Source of the DNA: Bacteroidales bacterium | GTDB lineage: Bacteria > Bacteroidota > Bacteroidia > Bacteroidales > FEN-979 | Assembly (NCBI GenBank): GCA_023229525.1 | Contig: JALNZC010000017.1 | Span: 1-64,000, forward strand | Reading direction: 5' to 3' | DNA: 64,000 bases | Notes under the pieces: generated by a model | The model's database searches: none | The model's input: the letters and a program-made list of their open reading frames with translations, nothing else | What the model was told of the DNA's origin: nothing | Part shown: one piece after another, positions 35,832-44,047 of the stretch | Position numbering within the stretch: the first letter of the stretch is position 1 | Layout: every line of letters starts with the position of its first letter | Made by a program: the position numbers and the translations under genes

Positions 35832-36992
35832 ATGTTCCCAAAAACATTTTTCATCCTTACATTTCTCATCCTTTCTTTGAATTTCAGTGGATCGGCCCAA
35901 CTTGGATATCAACCGACACGTATCAACATCAAGGGCAACAGTGTTATAGCCTATCAGAAAAGCTTTGCACTGGTGATTGGCGTTACCAACTACCAGAATG
36001 GTCTACCAAAACTGCAAGGGGTCAGTGTTGATATGGCCAATGTGAAACAGGCCCTTGAAGATCATGGTTTCAAGGTGACCCTTGTTCTGGATCCAGACTT
36101 GACAGAACTTGACAATGCTTTCTCAACATTTATCAATACTTATGGTCAGGATACTGAAACCCGACTGCTTTTCTACTTTGCCGGTCACGGTTATACAATT
36201 AAAACCAAACTTGGTGAAGAATTGGGGTATATCGTCCCGGTGAACGCTCCGAACCCGACCCGGGATCCGGTTGGCTTCCAGAATATGGCCATGGAGATGT
36301 CACAGATTGAAATTTACACAAAGCGGATCAAAGCCAAACATGTCCTGTTCCTCTTTGATGCCTGTTTTTCAGGGTCGTTGTTTGCGACAGCAATGACGAT
36401 ACCCACTCCCATCAGTCAGAAAACATTGTTTCCGGTTCGTGAGTTCATCACCAGTGGAACCGCGGATGAACAGGTCCCTGACAAAAGCATTTTCTGCGCC
36501 CAGTTCCTTTTAGCCCTGAAAGGTGAAGCTGATATTGATAAGGATGGCTATGTGACCGGGACGGAGTTGGGAACCTTTCTTCAGTATAAGGTGATCAACT
36601 ATTCCTATGAAACACAACATCCTCAGTTTGGGAAAATCCGGAATCCCAATCTTGACAAAGGTGATTTTATTTTTGTTTTACCGACAGCCGAACCCCCGGT
36701 TGTGATGCAAACGGAGAATCCCGTTAATCCCCCTCCGACGGTCCCACCCGTCTTAATTAAAAAAGAAAAGCCTTTAACTGAGACCGGTGAACTTAAAGTT
36801 TTTTCAGAATATACAGGCGATCTGTATGTGGATGATGTTTTTTACCAGACAATCGTTGAAAATGCAACCGTGCTCTTTTTCAACATACCCACCGGTAAAC
36901 ACCTTCTCCAATTCTATGGGCCTGTGAATGTTAAAAAAGAAGTTGTTGTGATTAAAGATCAAACCTGTGTCGTCAACTTCGAAAAGAATTAG
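35832..36992 (+). CDS. Exported caspase-like peptidase (C14) with PEGA-like tail
   Basis: 386 residues with a signal peptide (LNFSGSAQ). The caspase domain is a close paralogue of that of the first gene of the cluster, with His119 (FAGHGY), Cys178 (DACFSG) and the loop DIDKDGYVTGTE. Instead of an FGE domain it ends in a short beta-rich domain (about 310-386: GELKVFSEYTGDLYVDD, VFFNIPTGKHLLQFYG) like PEGA or other carboxypeptidase-type sandwiches. The stop codon overlaps that of the converging transglutaminase-fold gene. Confidence 0.9.
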   Translation: MFPKTFFILTFLILSLNFSGSAQLGYQPTRINIKGNSVIAYQKSFALVIGVTNYQNGLPKLQGVSVDMANVKQALEDHGFKVTLVLDPDLTELDNAFSTFINTYGQDTETRLLFYFAGHGYTIKTKLGEELGYIVPVNAPNPTRDPVGFQNMAMEMSQIEIYTKRIKAKHVLFLFDACFSGSLFATAMTIPTPISQKTLFPVREFITSGTADEQVPDKSIFCAQFLLALKGEADIDKDGYVTGTELGTFLQYKVINYSYETQHPQFGKIRNPNLDKGDFIFVLPTAEPPVVMQTENPVNPPPTVPPVLIKKEKPLTETGELKVFSEYTGDLYVDDVFYQTIVENATVLFFNIPTGKHLLQFYGPVNVKKEVVVIKDQTCVVNFEKN

Positions 36993-39619
36993 AAAAGCAT
37001 ATCCTTTTTCATGTTCATCATCTTCTGGGTGTGGTCTGTATCATAATCAAAAAGGACATTCCCATTGTTCCGGAACAAACGTACAAAGTTCACTTTAAAC
37101 CACACAAATGCTTTTCCAACCTTCACTCCGTTTAAAACTTCGAAGCGGGCATCACCGTTGGGCAGTGGAACAACCTTTAACCGGGTATTGTTTGCGATTT
37201 TCATCTTATCAATCAATACAGGTTTTTCCTCATCTGTTAAAACAGTAACTATACCGGCATCGTTCCTGATCATCTGAAATTTCCCAAGGCGATCGAATAC
37301 AGTAGGCGCCGTTTTTTTAAAGCCGGGGTTGTATTTATCAAAAGCCTGTTGTATTTCTTTACCGGAAATGGCCACATTGTTCATACGGATCAGGTTAACG
37401 GCTGCGATCAAACCCGAAATTGTCTTTTCGCAGTTATTCGAGATCTCTTTGTCGATTTCCGATTTCAGGGTGGAGATAATATTGAAGTTGGCTTCAAATC
37501 CAAGCGAAATGCGGTCGATCTTCATTCCGGAAGTGCCGCTGTAGGTTGTGGTATAATACACATTATCATTGGGATCAAAACTCAATCCGAATCCCGTAAA
37601 GTTGGCATCGGAAGGGAAATATTTCGTTTCGATAAAACGGCCCGTGTTATCGAAGGAGGTGGCATAAATGAAATCACTTTTTTGCCCGGTGGTGTCGGGT
37701 TTGACCTGATTAAGCCACACCATTTTTCCGTCGGGAGAAAATTTGGCCACGAAAACTGTTGTTCCCGGTTTCGCCATGGTCATGATTTTTCCGAAGGAGA
37801 TGGAATTCTCGAAGGTGCCGCAAACATAAATATTTCCTTTGGAGTCTAATGTGATGTTATATCCCATAGCATTTCCTTCACTGCCGCCACTGATTGCCCA
37901 CACCGGATTTCCTGCCTGGTTATACTTTGCTAAAAAGACGTCCGATTTCCCGTTGGTGTTGGTTAGGGTCGTACCACCCAACTCAGCTTTTTCTTTAAAA
38001 TATCCGGTGAGATAAAAATTGCCTTCCACGTCGGTACATAGATTCTGCCTGTTGTCGCCTTTAAGTCCTCCGCCGGCTTCCGCTTTTTCCCAGACCGAAG
38101 CTACTTTCTCATCCTGGCTTTGTTCATTCAGCAATTCAATGATCTCTGCCTTGGCATTTACCATTCCCGGCATCGTAAGTCCAAAGGGGGCATTGATGTA
38201 AGTGGGATCCGCAATTACGTACTTCTCTCCTTTATATATCACAAAATCACCGGCTTCTTCATTCGGGAAACGGATGGCGGTGGCCACATGCCCGGGATAA
38301 ACAACCCCCACAACCTTGAGTTTTAATAACTCCTTGACCAGATATGAGAAAAGAACTGCCCGGTCATCGCAATCGGTAAAGGGATAATAAAAATCTTCCT
38401 CCGGGAAAAAGAATTTTTCTTCCCCATTGAACTGATCCTGATCTGTCTTGTATGGAAACCCGTTTTGAACGAAATTCAGAAGAAAGTCGACCGATTCGGG
38501 TATCGAACGATCCGTCAGTTGAGGCTTCAGTGCTTCCAGTATGGATTCCTTGGCTTTGGGACTGATTGCCGCATCGAAATAGAGTTTCAATTCACAAAGA
38601 GGAAAATCCTTATAGAAATCCACCGAATTGGTATTGTATTTTACCGCGAAACTGTACTCCTTGTTCTGAAAGGTGAACTTGAATGGCCGTTCGGCATACT
38701 GATCTCCGATATTCAGAGCGGTATAGACATTCAGGTCGAAAACCTTTGATGCTCCCGGGAAATCCTTTTCATAGGTATAAATCTGGTTGAACGGAAAATC
38801 GGGGGCATAGAATTTTGTCTGGTCGATCATGAAATATCGGAGACCATAAATCGTATTGGAAGAGGGAAACATAAGTGCGATCTGGTTTTCCGCGTAGGCT
38901 ACTCGGACCCGGTAACCCGATTTGGTCAATAAGAACCACGTCAGCAAGCGCGAATAATTTTTTGAAGATGAAATCTGTTCCGCAGTCTTCTTTACCATCA
39001 GGTAATATCCCCAGTCATTCATGTTCATTCGGGTGCGAGCATCGGCAAAGAGTTTGATCAATCCGGAATAATTGGTTTTATTCAACTTGTCCCATACATC
39101 TGCAATAGTCGTATTGTGGATTTCCGATGGCAAGGTGCCTGCCAGGTTTGGGTCAGACAGGAATTCAATTGTCGCTCCATAAAAACTAACGGGTATAGTT
39201 GTCCCGGTGGGAACCTCTGCTTGTTCCGGTTTCTGTTCTACCGGGAGATTGGGTATGGGCAGGATCGCCGGTACCTGAACTCCTGATTTTGGTTCCAGAG
39301 GAATTTCCCTGGGAACTTCACCTGGTTTTATTTTCGGGACGGCTGGATTGTATTTCGGGAGTATTTTTGGTTTTGGGGTTGTGTCCGGTTTAATACCGGC
39401 AAAGAGATTGAATTCTTCCCAGGCAGTCCTCAGATAATCTGAGAATTCCTTATCAATCTCATCCACATACTGATCAAATTCCCCCTGGTTTTCCTGCGCG
39501 AACGATTCTATTTCCTTTTGTAACGCTTTTTCCGTTTTCTCAAAAGTCGAATCGACCTGCGCAGTACCGCTGATCGCTGCGAAACACAGGAAGATCAGCA
39601 CAGCGAACCTGGATATCAT
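36989..39619 (-). CDS. Exported transglutaminase-fold protein with propeller-type repeats
   Basis: 876 residues; signal peptide (AAISGTAQ), then a Glu-rich helical part (25-75) and a Pro-rich linker (80-140). Residues 360-480 have a transglutaminase-like cysteine-protease core: Cys417 in TDCDDRAVLF, His444 in YPGHVATAI, Asp471 in VIADPTY. Residues 525-680 contain SBBP-type beta-propeller repeats (GNFYLTGYF, DVFLAKYNQAGNPVWA, GNIYVCGTF, VFVAKFSPDGKMVWL). The last 150 residues are unassigned. The complete triad suggests activity on peptides or peptidoglycan outside the cytoplasm. Its stop codon overlaps that of the second caspase gene by three of four bases, with no terminator between. Confidence 0.85.
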   Translation of the reverse strand: MISRFAVLIFLCFAAISGTAQVDSTFEKTEKALQKEIESFAQENQGEFDQYVDEIDKEFSDYLRTAWEEFNLFAGIKPDTTPKPKILPKYNPAVPKIKPGEVPREIPLEPKSGVQVPAILPIPNLPVEQKPEQAEVPTGTTIPVSFYGATIEFLSDPNLAGTLPSEIHNTTIADVWDKLNKTNYSGLIKLFADARTRMNMNDWGYYLMVKKTAEQISSSKNYSRLLTWFLLTKSGYRVRVAYAENQIALMFPSSNTIYGLRYFMIDQTKFYAPDFPFNQIYTYEKDFPGASKVFDLNVYTALNIGDQYAERPFKFTFQNKEYSFAVKYNTNSVDFYKDFPLCELKLYFDAAISPKAKESILEALKPQLTDRSIPESVDFLLNFVQNGFPYKTDQDQFNGEEKFFFPEEDFYYPFTDCDDRAVLFSYLVKELLKLKVVGVVYPGHVATAIRFPNEEAGDFVIYKGEKYVIADPTYINAPFGLTMPGMVNAKAEIIELLNEQSQDEKVASVWEKAEAGGGLKGDNRQNLCTDVEGNFYLTGYFKEKAELGGTTLTNTNGKSDVFLAKYNQAGNPVWAISGGSEGNAMGYNITLDSKGNIYVCGTFENSISFGKIMTMAKPGTTVFVAKFSPDGKMVWLNQVKPDTTGQKSDFIYATSFDNTGRFIETKYFPSDANFTGFGLSFDPNDNVYYTTTYSGTSGMKIDRISLGFEANFNIISTLKSEIDKEISNNCEKTISGLIAAVNLIRMNNVAISGKEIQQAFDKYNPGFKKTAPTVFDRLGKFQMIRNDAGIVTVLTDEEKPVLIDKMKIANNTRLKVVPLPNGDARFEVLNGVKVGKAFVWFKVNFVRLFRNNGNVLFDYDTDHTQKMMNMKKDMLF

Positions 39620-39628
39620 GGGATATCG

Positions 39629-40279
39629 TTATTTCGGGTTGTCGAGGAGGAGTTTGTCGACCTGCTCGTCGGTTTTTTGCAGTTTCTCTTTCAACTCTTT
39701 CCGGATGGCTTTTTTTGCGACGATGAGGCTTTGTTTGGTCTCATAGAAGATACGAACCTGGACTTCGACCTTTTTATCTTTGAGGTCGCGGTAAAGCTTG
39801 AAAGCAGGATTGATATATCCCATCTGTTGCGCGATGATGTTTTTCGACGACTGTATGATCTCCGTCACCGAAGTGGCCTCTTTGGTAGATTCCTGGCTGT
39901 TGGCCATGTTCCCTTTCACGATAGATGCAATATTTGATTCGATGGTTCCGGCCAGTTGTAGTTTTGCAAATTCGATAGCCTGGGCCTCGGCCACCGATTT
40001 ACTTTCAGCTACCCCGTTCCCGTCGGCTGTGATGTAAGCAGGTTGACTATTTTCATCGGTAGCTAACTGTTTCATCCAGGCGCTTTCGAGAAGCTTATCC
40101 ATCGGAATGGAACCAGGCATGGTCTTCCATCCATCCTTTGCATATGCCTTGGCTTGCTGCCGGGCTGATTTAATGGCTTTTTCATTCAATTCTTTTTTTT
40201 GCTCTTTTTCTGTGTTCTGGGCAAAAATCGCTGTGGTGAAAAACAGTGCAAGTACTGTCAGGATGTAAATTTTTTTCAT
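39629..40279 (-). CDS. Exported LPP20-like protein
   Basis: 216 residues from the ATG at 40279, which opens a signal peptide (VLALFFTTAIFAQ); an in-frame upstream ATG at 40312 is rejected because it would precede the signal. The segment PAYITADGNGVAESKSVAEA followed by FAKLQLAGTIESNI resembles the LPP20-like part of the DUF4384 protein at 34293. The C-terminal part is helical and charged. It is first in a two-gene minus-strand unit with the transglutaminase-fold gene (nine-base gap). Confidence 0.78.
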   Translation of the reverse strand: MKKIYILTVLALFFTTAIFAQNTEKEQKKELNEKAIKSARQQAKAYAKDGWKTMPGSIPMDKLLESAWMKQLATDENSQPAYITADGNGVAESKSVAEAQAIEFAKLQLAGTIESNIASIVKGNMANSQESTKEATSVTEIIQSSKNIIAQQMGYINPAFKLYRDLKDKKVEVQVRIFYETKQSLIVAKKAIRKELKEKLQKTDEQVDKLLLDNPK

Positions 40280-40309
40280 AATGAATAGTTTTTGATTGGT
40301 AAATTTAGA

Positions 40310-40317
40310 CAAATTTA
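40310..40317 (-). promoter_or_regulatory. -7 promoter element of the LPP20-like/transglutaminase unit
   Basis: CAAATTTA reads TAAATTTG on the minus strand, 30 bases before the ATG. A second copy of the same octamer at 40341-40348 provides a TTG 23 bases upstream or an alternative start site. Confidence 0.5.
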
Positions 40318-40434
40318 GGAATATGTAAATTTTATGTAGACAAATTTATAATATTCTTTTTCGAAAAGCAAAAGTTAGTTTAAATTCGAATGTTTTTATA
40401 ATTTCGAGGTTTAGAATCAAAAAATTCCCTGTAG

Positions 40435-41655
40435 GTGAAGAAAAAATTGAACCTGCTTTTTCCTTGGCTTAAGGTGGATTACCTTGTGGTTACCTTTAGC
40501 TTGTTCATTTCAGTTTCAATACTGGGTGTCATTACCTTCAACCTCACCATTTTTGACCCGATAAAAAAAGCGCTGTCTGATTTTAATTTCGCGGACCTGC
40601 TTTATTCTAAACTGAGTTCCACACAGGAAACCATTGATACAAACATTGTACTTGTCAATATCGGGCATCTGGACCGTTCCATGATTGCTGAGCAAATAAG
40701 ACATATCCGGAAAAATAATCCCAAGGTCATTGGTTTTGACGGTTTTTTTTCTGTACGCCGCGATTCTGCCGTTGATGCTTTGCTGGTTGACAGGCTCAAA
40801 GAAAGCAACAACTTTATCATGGCTTGTTACCTGACCGGAAAAAATGAACTTACCGGCAAATTTGATTCCCTTGAAACTTCCGATCCATATTTTAACAGCG
40901 GTAACAGTGGTTATGTCAACCTGGGTGGTGCAAACCCTGAAATTTCCACAGTTCGGACATTCAGTCCCCGCGAGGTTTTCAAGGGAAGAACACTTTATCC
41001 CCTAAGCGTTTCCTTGATAAAAAGATTTGATCCCCCTGCCTTTTCGAATCTTATGAAACGGAATAACAACAGAGAAGTGATCAATTACCGGGGAAATAAA
41101 AATGCTTATATCACTTTTGATGCATCTGAAATATTCGATTCAGCGACCGATCTTACGATCATAAAAAATAAAATCGTTCTGATGGGTTACATTGGAGAAT
41201 CTTTTCAGAGCCCGCCTGATCTTGAAGACATATATTATACCCCGATGAATTCTGAACTTTCAGGTAGGTCAAGGCCTGATATGTACGGGGTGGTTATTCA
41301 TGCCAATATCGTCAGCATGATCCTTAACGGGAATTATATTAATGTGATGCCGGCATGGCTGTGCATTCTGTACTCGTTTATCTTCTGCTATTTTTATATC
41401 GTTTTTATTACCTGGCTGAATGCCAGGAATCCTTTGCTTTTTAATGTTGTCTTTCCCGTATTTCTTTTAGTTCTCAACGTCCTGATCATCTATATTTTCT
41501 TCATGATTTATAAGTACTGGAATTACAGCATCAATTCGGGATATTTTCTGGCGCCCTTACTTCTTTATAAAACCTTTTTAACCTATTACGAACGCGTTTT
41601 GCTGGTCATCAACCGCCGGATTAAAATCAAAAGTGTTTTTTTACCTAAAAAATAA
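40435..41655 (+). CDS. CHASE2-domain membrane protein without output domain
   Basis: 406 residues from a GTG at 40435. One N-terminal transmembrane helix (about 17-40) is followed by an extracytoplasmic CHASE2 sensor domain (about 50-300; TNIVLVNIGHLDRSMI, PKVIGFDGFF, MYGVVIHANIVSMIL) and three C-terminal helices (about 306-328, 333-357, 365-385). Only about 20 residues follow. CHASE2 proteins usually continue into a cyclase, kinase or other cytoplasmic effector; none is here. The next gene, a FecR-like protein, starts six bases later. It probably senses an envelope signal for the caspase cluster. Confidence 0.88.
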   Translation: MKKKLNLLFPWLKVDYLVVTFSLFISVSILGVITFNLTIFDPIKKALSDFNFADLLYSKLSSTQETIDTNIVLVNIGHLDRSMIAEQIRHIRKNNPKVIGFDGFFSVRRDSAVDALLVDRLKESNNFIMACYLTGKNELTGKFDSLETSDPYFNSGNSGYVNLGGANPEISTVRTFSPREVFKGRTLYPLSVSLIKRFDPPAFSNLMKRNNNREVINYRGNKNAYITFDASEIFDSATDLTIIKNKIVLMGYIGESFQSPPDLEDIYYTPMNSELSGRSRPDMYGVVIHANIVSMILNGNYINVMPAWLCILYSFIFCYFYIVFITWLNARNPLLFNVVFPVFLLVLNVLIIYIFFMIYKYWNYSINSGYFLAPLLLYKTFLTYYERVLLVINRRIKIKSVFLPKK

Positions 41656-41660
41656 AACCC

Positions 41661-42467
41661 ATGAAACAACTCCTTTTTTTAATATTGACAGTGATATGTT
41701 TTTCATTTGACGCCCTGCCGCAATGTAATGAATTTATGGTTTTCCGGACAAAAGGGGATGTAAAACTGATCCGGGGTACCAAGGCTTCAGTCACATTGAA
41801 AAACATGAAAATTGAAGAAAGCGACCAGCTGAGATTAGGTCCGGAATCTTACGCAGTAATGCTCAGCGGAAGTGATAAAGCGTTGCGGTTGACCGTTACC
41901 GGAATATATTCCTATACCGATCTCCGGTCGATGTGCCAGAAGAACCAGACATCCCTTACACGGGAATACATGAATTACGTGGCACAATCCATTATTGAAA
42001 AAGAAGAACCCAAGACAGCCATGGTAATCAAAGGAGCAGTATACCGAACCCGGATGCAATATGAAAAATCGGATATGATCCTTCCTCCCGATTCATCGGT
42101 TGTTTCATCTGAAATGGTCAATTTTTCCTGGCATCGCGCTGCCGACAATTCCGCTAGATACCTGATTATTTTGGAAAACGGGGTGAAAGAAATCTACTCA
42201 AAATTGTTGTCCGATACCACTATTTCATTGCAGGCAAGCCTCTTTAAACCCCAAACCATCTATTTCTGGTTGGTCAGTACCAATCAGAAACCATCGGATA
42301 AAGAGGCCAGGTTTACCTTCGTGTTCGGGGATAAAGAATGGAAAACTGAATTTCTTGACAATGAAAATGTAATGAACGAACTCGAAAACGAGATCCAGAA
42401 AACGAATAAGAAAATCAAGGGAACAAAGCCCGGTAATTCCGGAATCAATGCGGATACACTGAGGTAA
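41661..42467 (+). CDS. Exported FecR-like protein
   Basis: 268 residues with a signal peptide (SFDALPQ). Residues 25-95 have the pattern of a FecR-type beta domain (GDVKLIRGTKASVTLKN, SDQLRLGPESYAVML). The middle part contains an Ig-like stretch (VNFSWHRAADNSARYLIIL, TIYFWLVSTNQK), and the end is charged. FecR-like proteins next to CHASE2 proteins are common in proteobacterial sensing loci, which supports a functional pair. It is the last plus-strand gene before a convergent DUF5606 gene. Confidence 0.72.
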   Translation: MKQLLFLILTVICFSFDALPQCNEFMVFRTKGDVKLIRGTKASVTLKNMKIEESDQLRLGPESYAVMLSGSDKALRLTVTGIYSYTDLRSMCQKNQTSLTREYMNYVAQSIIEKEEPKTAMVIKGAVYRTRMQYEKSDMILPPDSSVVSSEMVNFSWHRAADNSARYLIILENGVKEIYSKLLSDTTISLQASLFKPQTIYFWLVSTNQKPSDKEARFTFVFGDKEWKTEFLDNENVMNELENEIQKTNKKIKGTKPGNSGINADTLR

Positions 42468-42485
42468 AGGCTTACATAAACCAAC

Positions 42486-43007
42486 TCACTCTTCTTCCTG
42501 GGCCGGGTTTGATGTTTGAGGTTTTGTTGTCACTATTGGCTCAGGGGTAGGTTCTTCAACAGGGACTTCCACGGGCTTGGGTTCTTCAACGGCCTGATCT
42601 TCCTTTTTGGGTTCTTCCGGTTCAGAAAAGTCGAGCAGATTTTTCTCCAGGAGCAGATTATACCAATTCACCATTTTGCGGATATCAGAAACATAAACCC
42701 GTTCTTTATCAAAATCGGGAACCATTTCCAGGAAGAACTTCTTCAGTGTGTTATTGTCTGACTTTGAATCAATAGCGGGTTTCCCTTCCAGTTTTTGATG
42801 AAAGGCCTTGAAAACTTCCTTCAGGGGTAAATCTTCGTTGGTGGTAAATACACTGATCTCTTCCAGGGAGCTGATTTTTTCATGACCGAAAGCCGGAAAA
42901 CGCTTATTATCGTTGAGCGATTCCACTATAACAGCACTTTTGGCTTGCGATACAACTTTGTACAAACCGCTTTTGCCAGCAATTGATAAAATCTTACTTA
43001 AATCCAT
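42486..43007 (-). CDS. DUF5606-family protein
   Basis: 173 residues. The N-terminal 130 residues (LSKILSIAGKSGLYKVVSQA, VFTTNEDLPLKEVFKAF, DIRKMVNWYNLLL) are typical of DUF5606, a family conserved in Bacteroidota with unknown function. The tail is a low-complexity Glu/Pro/Val stretch (EEPKPVEVPVEEPTPEPIV), of variable length in the family. No signal peptide, so cytoplasmic. Confidence 0.9.
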   Translation of the reverse strand: MDLSKILSIAGKSGLYKVVSQAKSAVIVESLNDNKRFPAFGHEKISSLEEISVFTTNEDLPLKEVFKAFHQKLEGKPAIDSKSDNNTLKKFFLEMVPDFDKERVYVSDIRKMVNWYNLLLEKNLLDFSEPEEPKKEDQAVEEPKPVEVPVEEPTPEPIVTTKPQTSNPAQEEE

Positions 43008-43024
43008 AGTTTGTAAGTTTGATG

Positions 43025-43032
43025 CAAAAGTA
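43025..43032 (-). promoter_or_regulatory. -7 promoter element of the DUF5606 gene
   Basis: CAAAAGTA reads TACTTTTG on the minus strand, 17 bases before the ATG at 43007. It lies in the short space next to the glycosyltransferase stop. Confidence 0.45.
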
Positions 43033-43040
43033 AAAAAAAT

Positions 43041-43907
43041 CTATAACTTGAAGTTTTTATACTCTCCGATTCGCCAACCGGTTTTTTTTTCAATAAAGTG
43101 AAGTAAATCATCTTTCATACGATGTTTTCCTTCACGGTGATTATAAATGAATTCCCAGTTTTTACTTGCAATACGGTCTTTCATAGTGGCCGGATGCGTC
43201 GCATTGAACGGGGCTAAATAGCCAATACAGGAATAGTCATATTCTTTTGATTTCGGAATCTTTTTTTCCATCCAGCTATCCGTATGCCAGTAACGGTTAA
43301 AGGATTCCTGCTTGGCCTGTTGCGATTCCGGTGGTTTGACCCACCCATAATGGAAGACCGTAGCATTGGCCGGTGCCACATGTAACTTCTTCCCATCTTT
43401 ACGGAATCCCTGGGCATCCCTGTAAGAACGGATAAGTTTATCATTGCGGATTATCCGGACTTCCTTTCTGTACCAATGTCGCGAATCTCCGATGAAATCG
43501 TAAGAGCCCCAGAAATGGAGGTAGTCAAACAGGAGACCTTCCACTTCCGTGTGATCCACCCATTTTTGCATGGCATTCCGGATTGGATCATGATATTTTT
43601 CGTGAATCACTTCATCCGCCTGGAGATAAAAGGCCCAGTCACAATCTGAGGTAATGGCATCCATTGCCTTATTCGTCTCTGCCGCAAGTACCTGACCGCC
43701 AATTCGCAGCGAATCATCCCAGACGGTATCCAGGATTTTTATTTTGTGAGAATTTATCGACGCAATCAGATCCCGTGTCCCGTCATCGGAGTTACCTATC
43801 GCTATGATAAATTCATCACACAGGGGAAGGATCGAGTTGATCGACTCAACCACCGGATAGTCATAACGGATGGCATTACGGACGAAGGTGAAACCGGAAA
43901 CTTTCAT
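43041..43907 (-). CDS. Glycosyltransferase family 2-like protein
   Basis: 288 residues of the GT-A fold. N-terminal SGFTFVRNAIRYDYPVVESI and CDEFIIAIGNSDDGTRD, then DWAFYLQADEVI with the metal-binding Asp-x-Asp replaced by QADE, as in other GT2-like enzymes of this type. No transmembrane helices. Sugar and acceptor unknown; probably acts on a surface glycan. It lies downstream of purB on the same strand, separated by a large heptanucleotide array. Confidence 0.85.
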   Translation of the reverse strand: MKVSGFTFVRNAIRYDYPVVESINSILPLCDEFIIAIGNSDDGTRDLIASINSHKIKILDTVWDDSLRIGGQVLAAETNKAMDAITSDCDWAFYLQADEVIHEKYHDPIRNAMQKWVDHTEVEGLLFDYLHFWGSYDFIGDSRHWYRKEVRIIRNDKLIRSYRDAQGFRKDGKKLHVAPANATVFHYGWVKPPESQQAKQESFNRYWHTDSWMEKKIPKSKEYDYSCIGYLAPFNATHPATMKDRIASKNWEFIYNHREGKHRMKDDLLHFIEKKTGWRIGEYKNFKL

Positions 43908-43942
43908 GGGTCAGGATGCTGGATAAAAGGTCGCTGCGCTTC

Positions 43943-44033
43943 GGATAGAGGATACAGGATACAGGATACAGGATACAGGATACAGGATACAGGATGCAGG
44001 ATGCAGGATGCTGGATACAAGATGCTGGATGCT
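43943..44033 (+). repeat. Heptanucleotide array, 13 units of GGATACA/GGATGCA
   Basis: Thirteen perfect seven-base steps: GGATAGA, six GGATACA, GGATGCA twice, GGATGCT, GGATACA, AGATGCT and GGATGCT. Before them, GGATGCT at 43914 and a 22-base step containing GGTCGCTGCGCTTC (43929-43942) belong to the same element. It fills the gap between the GT2 gene start and the purB stop. Confidence 0.9.
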
Positions 44034-44047
44034 CAGTCATTATGGTA

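Noticed and set aside
43943..44033. Possible CRISPR array
   Set aside because: Seven-base tandem units without unique spacers and no cas genes nearby.
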